From JAQWUY01 sp049615605 (GTDB lineage: Bacteria; Pseudomonadota; Alphaproteobacteria; JAQWUY01): DNA of 37,370 nt. Position numbers and translations under genes: made by a program. Below the pieces are notes generated by a model that saw only the letters and a list, made by a program, of their open reading frames with translations, searched no databases and was not told the origin of the DNA. Positions 8,143 to 17,834 of the stretch are shown one piece after another; the stretch's first letter is position 1, and every line of letters starts with the position of its first letter. Location: the NCBI GenBank assembly GCA_049615605.1, contig JBMZFW010000003.1, positions 1 through 37,370 of the forward strand. Reading direction: 5' to 3'.

Positions 8143-9219
8143 ATGCTTTATAATTTATTACCACAACTTGATGATTATTCTCAATTCTTTAATCTTTTCC
8201 GTTATATCACAGTTCGTACTGCTGGTGCATTAATTACCGCACTTATAATTTCATTTATCGCAGGTCCGAAAATTATTAATTGGCTTAAAAAAGCACAAGA
8301 CGGTGCATCAAATGTGCGTGAAGATACGCCCGATACACATCTTAAAAAATCTGGCACCCCATCAATGGGTGGTTTAATGATATTGTTATCAATTATTTCG
8401 TCCACTTTATTATGGGCGGATATTACCAATAAATATATTTGGGTTGTTCTTATCATTACCGCAGGTTATGGTCTTATTGGTTTATTAGACGACTATTTAA
8501 AGCTGTCTAAAAAAGATTTATCAGGTAAATTAAAGTTATTATTACAAGTTGTATTTTCATTTGTTGCTGTTTATTTAATCCAAGACCAATTTACAGATAA
8601 TCTTAAGTCTGGTCTTGCAATTCCATTTATGAAAAATTACTTATTAGACCTTGGAATGTTATTTATTCCATTTGCAATGTTGGTTATTATTGGTTCATCA
8701 AATGCGGTTAACTTAACGGACGGTTTGGACGGTCTTGCAATTGTTCCAGTTATGATTGCGGGGGCTTGTTTTGGTTTAATTGCATATATCGTTGGCAATG
8801 TTATTTATTCTGAATACCTATTCATTCCGTATGTTAAGAATGCGGGTGAAATTGCCGTGTTCTGTGGTGCACTTGTTGGTGCTTCATTGGGCTTTTTATG
8901 GTTTAATGCCCCACCTGCAAAAGTATTTATGGGTGATACGGGTTCATTATCATTGGGCGGTGCATTGGGTGCAATTGCGGTAATTACAAAGCACGAACTA
9001 GTCCTTGCTATTATTGGTGGGGTATTTGTTCTTGAAACAACAAGTGTAATTATCCAAGTAATAAGTTTTAAATTAACAGGCAAACGCGTTTTTGCAATGG
9101 CACCACTTCATCACCATTATGAAAAGAAAGGGTGGCAAGAAAGCACGATTGTAATTCGCTTTTGGATTATTGCCCTTATTCTTGCGATTATTGGACTGGC
9201 AACATTAAAGTTAAGATAA
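8143..9219 (+). CDS. mraY: Phospho-MurNAc-pentapeptide transferase MraY
   Basis: This 358-residue polytopic inner-membrane enzyme transfers phospho-MurNAc-pentapeptide to undecaprenyl phosphate, forming lipid I. The conserved cytoplasmic loops are intact: THLKKSGTPSMGG near residue 65, the catalytic DDYLK at residues 116-120, NAVNLTDGLDGLA near residue 188, FMGDTGSLSLGG with D265, and the histidine-rich PLHHHYEKKGW near the C-terminus. Length fits the family. It is packed between murF (two bases upstream) and murD (directly abutting). Confidence 0.96.
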   Translation: MLYNLLPQLDDYSQFFNLFRYITVRTAGALITALIISFIAGPKIINWLKKAQDGASNVREDTPDTHLKKSGTPSMGGLMILLSIISSTLLWADITNKYIWVVLIITAGYGLIGLLDDYLKLSKKDLSGKLKLLLQVVFSFVAVYLIQDQFTDNLKSGLAIPFMKNYLLDLGMLFIPFAMLVIIGSSNAVNLTDGLDGLAIVPVMIAGACFGLIAYIVGNVIYSEYLFIPYVKNAGEIAVFCGALVGASLGFLWFNAPPAKVFMGDTGSLSLGGALGAIAVITKHELVLAIIGGVFVLETTSVIIQVISFKLTGKRVFAMAPLHHHYEKKGWQESTIVIRFWIIALILAIIGLATLKLR

Positions 9220-10491
9220 ATGACAATTGATTTATACAAAGATAAAAATGTAGCTGTATTTGGACTTGGGGTTTCAGGTCTTGGTGTGGCAAAGTTTTTA
9301 AAATCAAATGGTGCGAATGTTTTTGTTTGGGATAACAACCAAGATGCAGTTGCAGATTCAGGCTTCACCCCGTGCGATTTAAACAGCGCCGACTTAACAC
9401 AGTTTGATTTTATTGTCGCTTCACCAGGGATAAGCAACGACAATCCAATTTGTCAAAATGCAATTAAAAATAAAGTTCCTTTGGTTGGCGAAGTTCAATT
9501 ATTATTTCAAAGTCAAAGCGAAGCCACATATATTGGCATAACAGGTACAAATGGTAAATCAACAACCACTGCATTAATTTCACATATTCTTAATTCGGCG
9601 GGAATTAAAAATGAAACTGGGGGCAACTTTGGTATCCCTGCAACCGCACTTAATAAACTTGGTAAAGGTGAAGTATATATTCTTGAAATGTCATCATATA
9701 TGTTGGAACGCGTTCCCGATGTAAAATTTGATATCGCCGTATTTTTAAACATTACGGAAGACCACCTGCAATGGCATAACACAATGGAAAATTATTACAA
9801 TGCAAAGGCAAAAATATTTAATAATATGACTGCCAATGATACGGCAATAATTTGTAATGACGATGAATATGGAAAAAAATTAACAAACCAAATTACCACA
9901 CCAAACAAAGTTATCGTTTCAAAGAATGATATTAACAAAGATTACAAATACCTTAACGGCGAACATAACAAACAAAATATTGCTTGTGTAATTGCTGTAT
10001 GTAAATCACTTGGTATTGATGAAAAAATAATTGAAGACAGTCTTAATTCATTTACCGGTCTTACCCACCGCCAACAATTTGTTGATAAAATTAACAATAC
10101 TACATTCATTAATGACAGCAAGGCAACCAATACCGTATCAGCACAAAAAGCCTTATCCGCATATAACAATATTTATTGGATTGCAGGCGGTGAAAAAAAA
10201 TCTGACGATTATTCAGATTTAGATAAGTGTATTAACAATATCAAAAAAGCATTCTTAATTGGTAAAGACGCCGATTCAATTGCAAAATACTTGGATACAA
10301 AAAACATCCCTTATGAAATAAATCAAACACTTGAAAAAGCGGTGCAATCTGCATATAAAGAAAGTACAAGTAATACAGATGATAACATTGTTTTATTATC
10401 CCCTGCTTGTGCATCGTTTGACCAATTTAAAAGCTTTGAAGCCCGCGGGGACAAGTTCATACAAATAATTAAGGAAATAAACAATGGTTAA
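9220..10491 (+). CDS. murD: UDP-MurNAc-L-alanine:D-glutamate ligase MurD
   Basis: This 423-residue cytoplasmic ligase adds D-glutamate to UDP-MurNAc-L-Ala. The N-terminal Rossmann-like domain shows VAVFGLGVSGLGVAKFL, the central domain has the P-loop TGTNGKST (residues 108-115), and EDHLQWHNTMENY follows near residue 184. The C-terminal domain contains FINDSKATN and the late motif LLSPACASFDQF, diagnostic of MurD. The start codon directly follows the mraY stop. The end overlaps ftsW by eight bases. Confidence 0.95.
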   Translation: MTIDLYKDKNVAVFGLGVSGLGVAKFLKSNGANVFVWDNNQDAVADSGFTPCDLNSADLTQFDFIVASPGISNDNPICQNAIKNKVPLVGEVQLLFQSQSEATYIGITGTNGKSTTTALISHILNSAGIKNETGGNFGIPATALNKLGKGEVYILEMSSYMLERVPDVKFDIAVFLNITEDHLQWHNTMENYYNAKAKIFNNMTANDTAIICNDDEYGKKLTNQITTPNKVIVSKNDINKDYKYLNGEHNKQNIACVIAVCKSLGIDEKIIEDSLNSFTGLTHRQQFVDKINNTTFINDSKATNTVSAQKALSAYNNIYWIAGGEKKSDDYSDLDKCINNIKKAFLIGKDADSIAKYLDTKNIPYEINQTLEKAVQSAYKESTSNTDDNIVLLSPACASFDQFKSFEARGDKFIQIIKEINNG

Positions 10492-11599
10492 TCTTTTATC
10501 AAGGACTGATGATTCATTACTAGCCCGCTGGTGGTGGAGCATTGATAAAAAATTATTCAAATGGTTGTTCTTTTTATCAATCGTTGGATTGATTATCAGC
10601 ATATCCGCACCAAATTACAATGGTGAAAAAGGCGGTTCAATCGCTATGTCATTCAGCTTAAAGTACTTAGTCTTTATGATGGTTGGGTTTAGCGTATTTA
10701 TTTTTACATCTATGTTAAATGTACAATGGATAAAACGGTTAAGCTTAATTGGTATCGTTGCATTGATAATAACCTTAATTTTAATTCAATTTATTGGTAT
10801 TGAAAAGAAAGGGGCAATCCGTTGGATTTCAATATTTGGTTTCAGCTTGCAACCAACCGAATTTGTAAAGCCAGTCTTTGCTGTATTTTCCGCAATGCTG
10901 TTTACCGCACAATATAAATACAAAGATATCCCCGGTGCGGGATTATCGTTCCTGTTATTCTTAACATTTGCGGTGTTGTTCTTTATTCAACCTGATATGG
11001 GACAGTTATTCTTATTATTTGGTATATGGGCATCACAATTATTTGTGGTTGGCTTAACATTCTTTGGCTTTGCGTTATTATTAGGCAGTGGCGTTGTCGG
11101 TGCAATATTGGCATACCTGTTTATGCCCCACTTCCACGATCGTGTTAATAAATGGATTATGCCATCAGAAAATGATACTTACCAAGTTGACAAATCATTG
11201 CAATCATTCGCCGATGGTGGTTGGATAAACTTTTCTTTTGGCAGTGGTACAAACAAATATAAAATTCCAGATGCAAATACAGATTTCGTATTTGCCGTAA
11301 TTGGTGAAGAAGGCGGTGTATTCTTTTGTATATTATTCCTGTTCTTATTAATTCATATTATTAATTTAATGATACGACAGGCAAAGAAACAAGAAGACTT
11401 ATTCATTACCCTATCAGTTGTTGCAATTACCGTTCAATTTGCAATGCAATCAGCAATTAATATTAGTTCAACTATCGGTCTTATTCCAGCAAAGGGAATG
11501 ACATTACCACTGGTTTCGGCGGGTGGTTCGTCTTATCTTGCAATGTGTTTAGGGCTTGGCATTATAATCGCATTAACCCGTAAGCAGAAAATAGTATGA
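10484..11599 (+). CDS. ftsW: Septal peptidoglycan polymerase FtsW
   Basis: This 371-residue SEDS-family glycosyltransferase with about ten membrane helices polymerises lipid II at the septum with FtsI. Recognisable SEDS motifs are KGAIRWISIFGFSLQPTEF, QPDMGQ, a large periplasmic loop with YQVDKSLQSFADGGW, PDANTDFVFAVIGEEGG, and LPLVSAGGSSYLA near the C-terminus. The loop reads INFSFGSG where many homologues have a more glycine-rich GxGxG run, a mild deviation. It overlaps murD by eight bases and murG by four (ATGA). It ends in TGA, one of the few non-TAA stops here. Confidence 0.94.
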   Translation: MVNLLSRTDDSLLARWWWSIDKKLFKWLFFLSIVGLIISISAPNYNGEKGGSIAMSFSLKYLVFMMVGFSVFIFTSMLNVQWIKRLSLIGIVALIITLILIQFIGIEKKGAIRWISIFGFSLQPTEFVKPVFAVFSAMLFTAQYKYKDIPGAGLSFLLFLTFAVLFFIQPDMGQLFLLFGIWASQLFVVGLTFFGFALLLGSGVVGAILAYLFMPHFHDRVNKWIMPSENDTYQVDKSLQSFADGGWINFSFGSGTNKYKIPDANTDFVFAVIGEEGGVFFCILFLFLLIHIINLMIRQAKKQEDLFITLSVVAITVQFAMQSAINISSTIGLIPAKGMTLPLVSAGGSSYLAMCLGLGIIIALTRKQKIV

Positions 11600-12648
11600 T
11601 GAAAATTGTTATTACCACAGGTGGCACAGGCGGTCACATATTCCCAGCGGTTGCAACGGCAAAATGTTTATTAAAAAATAAATGTGAAGTGTCATTATTA
11701 ACAGACGCACGCGGAACAAAATGGTCGGATAAAAAAATACCATTATATAATGTTCCATCGGCAAAAGTATTGGGGCGTGGTATTATTGGTAAATTAAGTG
11801 CAGGATTTAAAATTCTTGGCGGGGTATTTGTTGCCATTAAACACCTTAATAAAATCAAACCAGACGGGATTGTTGGTTTTGGTGGTTATGCAAGCTTCCC
11901 TGTTGTTTTAGCGGGACGCATACTTGGTATTCCAATCATCTTACACGAACAAAACGCTTATGCTGGTTCCGCCAATCGTGTATTATCAAGGTTTGCAAAA
12001 ATTGTGGCAACCGCATTTCCAAATACAAAAGCATTAAAAGCAAAAACTGTTCATACGGGTAACCCAGTACGACAAGATATTAAAAAGTTATACAAAAACA
12101 AATACCCATCTGTTGATAAAAAGATAAACATTTTAATTACCGGCGGTTCACAAGGTGCGGAAATATTTGGCGATGTAATCCCAAAAGCCTTAACAAAGTA
12201 CAAAGATAAAATAAAAGTTGTTCAACAAGTGCGAAAAGAACAATTAACAACGGTTAAAAACTTTTATAAAAAGCATAAAATCAATGCAGATGTACGAACA
12301 TTTATTGATGATATGCCAAAGGTATTAAAACAATCACACATTGCCATTTGCCGAAGCGGTGCTGGTTCTGTTATGGAAAATGCCTGTGTTGGATTGCCTG
12401 CTATTTATGTGCCATATAAATATTCCGCAAACAATCACCAATATTATAATGCAAAATCTATTGCCGATGTGGGTGGTGGGATAATAATTAACCAAGACGA
12501 CTTTACAGAAGAATCTTTGCAAAAAGCAATAGATTCAATTATAATCAAAAATAAGTTAAACAAGATGTCTGTTTCCGCAAAATCTTTTGCAATTTATGAT
12601 GCGGATGAAAGATTGGCTAAAACTATTTTAAAGGTTATAAAAAAATAA
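11596..12648 (+). CDS. murG: Lipid II synthase MurG
   Basis: This 350-residue GT-B glycosyltransferase adds GlcNAc from UDP-GlcNAc to lipid I on the cytoplasmic face of the membrane. The N-terminal G-loop TGGTGGHIFPAVA, VGFGGYASFP, HEQNAYAGSANR, TGNPVR, the second G-loop ITGGSQGAEIFGD and the donor-site segment CRSGAGSVMENACVGLPAI are all present, followed by NNHQYYNAKSI. UDP-GlcNAc is made by GlmS and GlmU, encoded at 31607-34778. Start ATGs exist at 11596 and 11599; the first gives an ATGA overlap with ftsW. Confidence 0.95.
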   Translation: MMKIVITTGGTGGHIFPAVATAKCLLKNKCEVSLLTDARGTKWSDKKIPLYNVPSAKVLGRGIIGKLSAGFKILGGVFVAIKHLNKIKPDGIVGFGGYASFPVVLAGRILGIPIILHEQNAYAGSANRVLSRFAKIVATAFPNTKALKAKTVHTGNPVRQDIKKLYKNKYPSVDKKINILITGGSQGAEIFGDVIPKALTKYKDKIKVVQQVRKEQLTTVKNFYKKHKINADVRTFIDDMPKVLKQSHIAICRSGAGSVMENACVGLPAIYVPYKYSANNHQYYNAKSIADVGGGIIINQDDFTEESLQKAIDSIIIKNKLNKMSVSAKSFAIYDADERLAKTILKVIKK

Positions 12649-12649
12649 A

Positions 12650-14041
12650 ATGAAACCACAACCAATTACAATGCAAATGCCAGTTGATATCGGAAAAATC
12701 CACTTTGTTGGGGTTGGCGGTATTGGTATGAGCGGGATTGCTGAAATCCTTGTGAACCTTGGCTATGAAATTTCTGGTTCTGATATAAATGAATCTGACA
12801 CAACAAAACGACTTGCTGATAAAGGTGTGAAAATCTTTATCGGACAAAAATCTGAAAATGTTATCGGGGCAAATGCGGTGGTTGTATCAACAGCTATTAA
12901 ACCAGATAACCCTGAATATGTATCGGCAAAGAAAAATAATATTCCAATCGTACATCGTTCGGAAATGTTGGCAGAAGTCATGCGACTTCGCCTGTCTATT
13001 GCCATTGCGGGAACGCACGGTAAAACCACAACAACAACTTTGGTTGCCCACGCTTTAAGCGAAGCCGATATGCAACCAACCGTTATTAATGGCGGTATAA
13101 TTAACAAATTCGGTTCAAATGCAAAATTGGGCGAAGGCAAATGGCTTGTTGCCGAAGCTGATGAATCAGATGGTTCATTCACAAGACTTCCAGCCACAAT
13201 TGCGGTCGTTTCAAACATTGATGCGGAACACTTGGATTTTTATGGTGATTTTGATGCGGTAAAAGAAGCCTTTTACAGATTTGTTGAAAACATTCCATTT
13301 TATGGGGTTGCTATTTTATGTACGGATAATGAAGAAGTCAAAAAACTTCGCCTGCAAATTGATAATCGCCGTATTGTAACATATGGTTTTAATAACCAAG
13401 CAGATGTTCGTGCCGAAAATGTCCGTTCAGATGAAAACGGAACAACATTTGATGTTGTTTTAAAAGACGAAACAATAAAAGATATCTTTATCCCAATTCA
13501 TGGGGAACACAATATTCAAAACACACTTGCATCAATTGCTGTTGCGTTGGAAGTTGGTGTTGAAACCAAAAAAATTCAAAAACTTTATGAAAAATTCAAT
13601 GGCGTAAAACGCAGGTTCACCAACACTGGCACACTTAATGGTGCACGTGTGATTGATGATTATGCACACCACCCTGTTGAAATCAAAGCAACATTACAAG
13701 CAGGCAGAAGCGGTACAACGGGTAAAGTTCACGCAATTATGCAACCACACCGTTATACAAGATTACAAAGTCTGTTTGATGATTTTGCAACTTGCTTTGA
13801 CGATGCGGATAATGTTCATATTATTCCTGTATATTCAGCTAATGAAGATGAAATTGACGGAATAAACAGTAAATCATTAACAGAAAACATTATTACATCG
13901 GGACACAGCAATGCGTCTTTCTGTGACAGTTTTGATAAATTAAAATCTGTACTTTCTAAATCTGTTGATAAAGATGACATTGTTATCTTTATGGGTGCGG
14001 GCGACATTACAAAATGGGCGTATCAGATTACCGATGATTGA
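12650..14041 (+). CDS. murC: UDP-N-acetylmuramate:L-alanine ligase MurC
   Basis: This 463-residue cytoplasmic ligase adds the first stem-peptide residue, L-alanine, to UDP-MurNAc. It has the N-terminal HFVGVGGIGMSGIAEIL nucleotide-binding fold, the P-loop AGTHGKTTT at residues 120-128, EADESDGSF, NIDAEHLDFYG, GVKRRF with DDYAHHPVEI, and MQPHRYTR near the C-terminal domain. The start is one base past the murG stop. The TGA stop lies inside the first codons of murB, an eight-base overlap. Confidence 0.95.
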   Translation: MKPQPITMQMPVDIGKIHFVGVGGIGMSGIAEILVNLGYEISGSDINESDTTKRLADKGVKIFIGQKSENVIGANAVVVSTAIKPDNPEYVSAKKNNIPIVHRSEMLAEVMRLRLSIAIAGTHGKTTTTTLVAHALSEADMQPTVINGGIINKFGSNAKLGEGKWLVAEADESDGSFTRLPATIAVVSNIDAEHLDFYGDFDAVKEAFYRFVENIPFYGVAILCTDNEEVKKLRLQIDNRRIVTYGFNNQADVRAENVRSDENGTTFDVVLKDETIKDIFIPIHGEHNIQNTLASIAVALEVGVETKKIQKLYEKFNGVKRRFTNTGTLNGARVIDDYAHHPVEIKATLQAGRSGTTGKVHAIMQPHRYTRLQSLFDDFATCFDDADNVHIIPVYSANEDEIDGINSKSLTENIITSGHSNASFCDSFDKLKSVLSKSVDKDDIVIFMGAGDITKWAYQITDD

Positions 14042-14915
14042 TAGATTACCCCCTGTAAAAGGTGATATAAAAGTTTTAGAGCTATCAAAACTAACTTGGT
14101 TCCGCGTTGGTGGCAAGGCAACGGTATTTACCCCTGTTGATGAAGACGACTTACAAAACTTTTTACAAAACAAACCAAACGATATTGAAATATACCCATT
14201 GGGTCTTGGTTCAAATGTATTAATCCGTGACGGTGGATTTAATGGTGTTATTATTCGCACCAATAAACTTTCTGAACTGTCAATTAATGGAACTGAAATT
14301 ACAACTGGCACGGGTAATGCGGATTTAAAGGTGTCAAAGTTTGCGTTGGCAAATTCAATTACTGGTTTTGAATTCTTATCTGGAATACCTGGGGCAATTG
14401 GCGGTGCATTGGCAATGAATGCGGGTGCGTATGAAAATGACATTAACAACATATTCGTATCAGCCGAAGGTTTTGATTATAACGGCAACAAAGTAAGCCT
14501 TAGCAAAGATGACATGAACTTTTCATATCGCCACTGTGATATGGCGGGGAAAATTATTTTCACCAAAGCAACCTTTAAGGGTGAAATTGGAAATGAAAAT
14601 GAAATATCAAATAAAATGGAACAAATAAATAAATCCCGCAATGACAGCCAACCTGTTAAGTCACGAACTGGCGGTTCAACATTCCGCAACCCAGATGACA
14701 ATAAAGCATGGGAATTAATTGACCGTGTTGGTTTGCGTGGCAAGGTAATCGGCGGTGCTATGATTTCTGATAAACATTGTAATTTCTTAATTAATAATGG
14801 CGATGCAACAGCAAACGATTTAGAAAGCCTTGGCGATTTAGCAAAAGATACTGTAAAATCAGAAACAGGAATTGATTTACATTGGGAAATTAAAAGGATT
14901 GGCGAATATGAATAA
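14034..14915 (+). CDS. murB: UDP-N-acetylenolpyruvoylglucosamine reductase MurB
   Basis: This 293-residue FAD-dependent enzyme reduces UDP-GlcNAc-enolpyruvate to UDP-MurNAc with NADPH. The FAD-binding part shows TWFRVGG, LGLGSNVLIRDGG and GFEFLSGIPGAIGGALAMNAGAY. The catalytic segment is SRTGGSTFRNP, with the probable proton-donating serine at S215. A YR pair sits at 165-166 and a late glutamate at E285 in LHWEIKRIG. Longer reading from 13965 overlaps murC in another frame and is not supported. It overlaps both murC and ddl by eight bases. Confidence 0.94.
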   Translation: MIDRLPPVKGDIKVLELSKLTWFRVGGKATVFTPVDEDDLQNFLQNKPNDIEIYPLGLGSNVLIRDGGFNGVIIRTNKLSELSINGTEITTGTGNADLKVSKFALANSITGFEFLSGIPGAIGGALAMNAGAYENDINNIFVSAEGFDYNGNKVSLSKDDMNFSYRHCDMAGKIIFTKATFKGEIGNENEISNKMEQINKSRNDSQPVKSRTGGSTFRNPDDNKAWELIDRVGLRGKVIGGAMISDKHCNFLINNGDATANDLESLGDLAKDTVKSETGIDLHWEIKRIGEYE

Positions 14916-15810
14916 AAAAGTCGCTGTATTAATGGGTGGTATTTCAAATGAAAGGGAAGTAAGCCTTAATTCGGGCAAAGCTTGCCTTAACGCATTAATT
15001 GAATATGGATATGACGCAACCGCAGTTGACATTACAACTGATGACTTTGATACGATTAAATCACAACTTAACGGATATGATGTTGCCTTTAACGCCCTGC
15101 ACGGCATTTTTGGTGAAGACGGTGGCATTCAAAGTATACTTAACAAATTAAATATACCTTATACTCACAGTGGATATGAAACTTCAAAATTGGCAATGGA
15201 TAAGCCGGCAACAATTGAACTTTATAAAAAGAATGACATTCCCGTTGCGGATAATATTATTTTAAGCCCTGCTGAATTTTCATATGACAAAATTCCATTT
15301 GATAAACCTTATGTAATCAAACCAGCCCGTGAAGGAAGCAGTGTCGGTCTGTACATAATATTTGATGACACTGATTTACCAGATTTATCAAATTGGGACT
15401 TTGGCGACATAATGGTTGAAAAATATGTTGCTGGATTGGAATTAACCGTATCGGTTATTGATGATAAGGCATTAAATGTTACCGAATTAAAACCATTAAG
15501 CGGTATTTACGATTATGATTCAAAATATGTTGATGGAAAAACCGAACATATATGCCCTGCTCAAATTGATGAAAGCTTAAAACAGCAATTGTTTGATATT
15601 GCAATTAAGTGTCACAAATCATTAAAATGTCGCGGTATAAGTCGCACTGACTTCCGCTTTGACCCTGAAAATAACATACTTGCAACACTTGAAACAAACA
15701 CGCAACCAGGTATGACAGATTTATCCCTTGTACCAGAACAAGCAAAAAGTATTGGAATTGATTTGCCAAATTTGGTAAATATATTAATAGAGAATGCAAA
15801 AATAGATTAA
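14908..15810 (+). CDS. ddl: D-alanine-D-alanine ligase Ddl
   Basis: This 300-residue ATP-grasp ligase makes the D-Ala-D-Ala dipeptide used by MurF. The motifs MGGISNEREVSL at the N-terminus, HGIFGEDGGIQSIL, YVIKPAREGSSVGL, and the metal-binding DFRFDPENN with LETNTQPGMTDLSLVP are those of DdlB-type enzymes. The ATG at 14908 has an AAAGGA Shine-Dalgarno inside murB. The reading from 14872 would lengthen the overlap without family support. Its location between murB and ftsQ is the usual alphaproteobacterial order. Confidence 0.95.
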   Translation: MNKKVAVLMGGISNEREVSLNSGKACLNALIEYGYDATAVDITTDDFDTIKSQLNGYDVAFNALHGIFGEDGGIQSILNKLNIPYTHSGYETSKLAMDKPATIELYKKNDIPVADNIILSPAEFSYDKIPFDKPYVIKPAREGSSVGLYIIFDDTDLPDLSNWDFGDIMVEKYVAGLELTVSVIDDKALNVTELKPLSGIYDYDSKYVDGKTEHICPAQIDESLKQQLFDIAIKCHKSLKCRGISRTDFRFDPENNILATLETNTQPGMTDLSLVPEQAKSIGIDLPNLVNILIENAKID

Positions 15811-15834
15811 CAATTATTAATTGATAGTAGAATA

Positions 15835-16599
15835 ATGGCAAAAATAAAACAAAATCAGTTTAATACTGCACTTTATAAAAAGATAATTCTTTTTGTTGTC
15901 TTTGTCGTATTGCTATTTGCATTTACCAACAAAAGCACAAGTGAAAAAATAAGCAATGCTTTCCACAGCACAATGGTTAACAATGGCTTTGCCGTAAAAG
16001 ATGTTATTCTGTACGGTCGCAAGAATTCTTATAAAGATGAAATATTAAAACAAACAAATATTGAATACGGGCAATCTATATTTTCAATTGATGTAAATGA
16101 AATCAAACAAAACATTGAAAAAATAAGCTGGATTAAAAGCGTTTCTGTTGAACGCCAATTCCCAAACCGAATTAATATTAAGATTAAAGAACGCAAACCT
16201 ATTGCAATCTGGCAACTTAATAAAAAACACTATATTATTGATAAAAATGGAACAGTTATCACAGATAAAGACATAGAAAAATTTTCATATCTAAAAACTG
16301 TGGTTGGTAAAGATGCCAATAAAAAGGCTGTATCGTTCTTAAAGCTTATTGCATCTGACCCTGCAATGTCACAAATTGTGGAGGCAGGTGTATATGTTTC
16401 TAAACGAAGGTGGGATTTACTTATCCTTGATAAGGTTACGGTTAAATTACCAGCCTATGACGCAAAAAATGCTTGGCTTGTTCTTGGTAAATATGCCAGA
16501 GAGAAAAACCTTCTTGCACGACCAATAAGTGTTATTGATATGCGTGTACCAAAAAAGATCTTCATTAAAATGAAGAAAAAAAGTAAAAAGAAAATTTAA
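15835..16599 (+). CDS. ftsQ: Cell division protein FtsQ
   Basis: This 254-residue bitopic divisome protein has a basic cytoplasmic tail and one membrane helix at about residues 16-31. A periplasmic POTRA domain starts around VILYGRKNSYKDEILKQTN, and the FtsQ domain carries WIKSVSVERQFPNRINIKIKER and PIAIWQLNKKHYIIDKNG. It links the Z-ring with FtsL and the synthase. The C-terminus ends in a strongly basic stretch of about 15 lysine-rich residues, presumably an unstructured tail. It stands between ddl and ftsA, as expected. Confidence 0.92.
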   Translation: MAKIKQNQFNTALYKKIILFVVFVVLLFAFTNKSTSEKISNAFHSTMVNNGFAVKDVILYGRKNSYKDEILKQTNIEYGQSIFSIDVNEIKQNIEKISWIKSVSVERQFPNRINIKIKERKPIAIWQLNKKHYIIDKNGTVITDKDIEKFSYLKTVVGKDANKKAVSFLKLIASDPAMSQIVEAGVYVSKRRWDLLILDKVTVKLPAYDAKNAWLVLGKYAREKNLLARPISVIDMRVPKKIFIKMKKKSKKKI

Positions 16600-16610
16600 G
16601 GGTATTTTAA

Positions 16611-17834
16611 ATGGCTTTTACAAAAACAATCACCGCCCTTGATGTGGGAACATATAAAATCACTTGTATAACGGGTGAAGTTGGTTCAAACGGTACTGTA
16701 AAAATTAATAAAGTTGCAACCGTTGCTTCACAAGGTATGTCAGGTGGTATGATTAATGACATAGCAAAAGCAAAAAAATCAATTACATCGTGTATTGATG
16801 CCATTGAAAAGAAACAAGGTTTCCGTGTAAAAGATTTACACCTAACAATATCTGGGTTACAACCGAATTGCCATTCAGTAAAAGAAACTGTTAAAGTTGG
16901 TGGAAAACGCGTATCAAATAACGATGTAAACAGATTACTTAAATTATGTAAGTCAAAAGTCCACGATACGGACACCCCATTATTACACGCAACACCACTT
17001 TCATATTTTGTTGATGGACACCCAACGGACAACCCTGTTGGTTTAATTGGCAAAGAATTATCAATTAAAATCACATTGACAACTTGTGATGCATATTCAA
17101 TTAAGAACATTAAAAGCTTGCTTGAACATTGTGATATTAATGTAAAAGAAATTGCCTTTGATGGTTATATGGCGGCAATCGGTTGCCTTGATAAAGAAGA
17201 AAAAGATTTATTCACCGCTGTTATTAATATCGGCAGTGAAACAACATCTGTTTCAATAATGTATAAAGGTAAATTTGTTGCTTGTTCCAGTTTCAATATT
17301 TCTGGTGATAATATTACCAATGATATTTTATCAACAACTGCCACTTCAAAGATGGAAGCAGAACAAATTAAAATTAAACATGCCCACGCCGTATTAAGCA
17401 ATTCAATTGCCATTCAAAATCCAATTGAATTTCATCGTGCGGGTGAAAAAAATACTGTACCTAGTACAATTAACACTTCTACAATTACGGAAATTGTCCA
17501 ACGCAGGCTGGAAGAAATATTTGATAAATGTAAGCAAGCACCATACTTTGCAAATGCAGACAGAATTATCTTAACTGGCGGTTCAGCAAAGATTGAAAAT
17601 ATTGCTGAACTTTGTCGTTTGTATTTAAAGAAACCATCGCGAATTGGCACACCAAATAATGTGATTAATTTACCAAGTGATTATAACAATTCAATGTATA
17701 CAACAACGGTTGGTTTATTACGCCACAGTGGTCTAAACAGACCAACAGAAGAAAGCGAACTTGTTGACAAAGAAACCCTGCAAGAAGGCAGTCTTATCAC
17801 AAGATTGATTAATTGGGTTAAGACAGAGCTTTAA
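16611..17834 (+). CDS. ftsA: Cell division protein FtsA
   Basis: This 407-residue actin-fold ATPase anchors FtsZ filaments to the membrane. It opens with the phosphate-1 motif ITALDVGTYKI and contains the 1C (SHS2) domain around HLTISG and the later LTGGSAKIENI nucleotide-binding segment. The C-terminal residues SLITRLINWVKTEL form a clear amphipathic helix, the membrane-targeting sequence expected of FtsA. The region is less conserved than in model species but domain order is intact. A 316-base gap before ftsZ separates it from the next gene. Confidence 0.93.
   Translation: MAFTKTITALDVGTYKITCITGEVGSNGTVKINKVATVASQGMSGGMINDIAKAKKSITSCIDAIEKKQGFRVKDLHLTISGLQPNCHSVKETVKVGGKRVSNNDVNRLLKLCKSKVHDTDTPLLHATPLSYFVDGHPTDNPVGLIGKELSIKITLTTCDAYSIKNIKSLLEHCDINVKEIAFDGYMAAIGCLDKEEKDLFTAVINIGSETTSVSIMYKGKFVACSSFNISGDNITNDILSTTATSKMEAEQIKIKHAHAVLSNSIAIQNPIEFHRAGEKNTVPSTINTSTITEIVQRRLEEIFDKCKQAPYFANADRIILTGGSAKIENIAELCRLYLKKPSRIGTPNNVINLPSDYNNSMYTTTVGLLRHSGLNRPTEESELVDKETLQEGSLITRLINWVKTEL

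Noticed and set aside
13940..14452. Long antisense reading frame opposite murC/murB (also others opposite murC and murB)
   Set aside because: It is opposite well-conserved genes, has no recognisable domain and is explained by codon bias of the sense strand.
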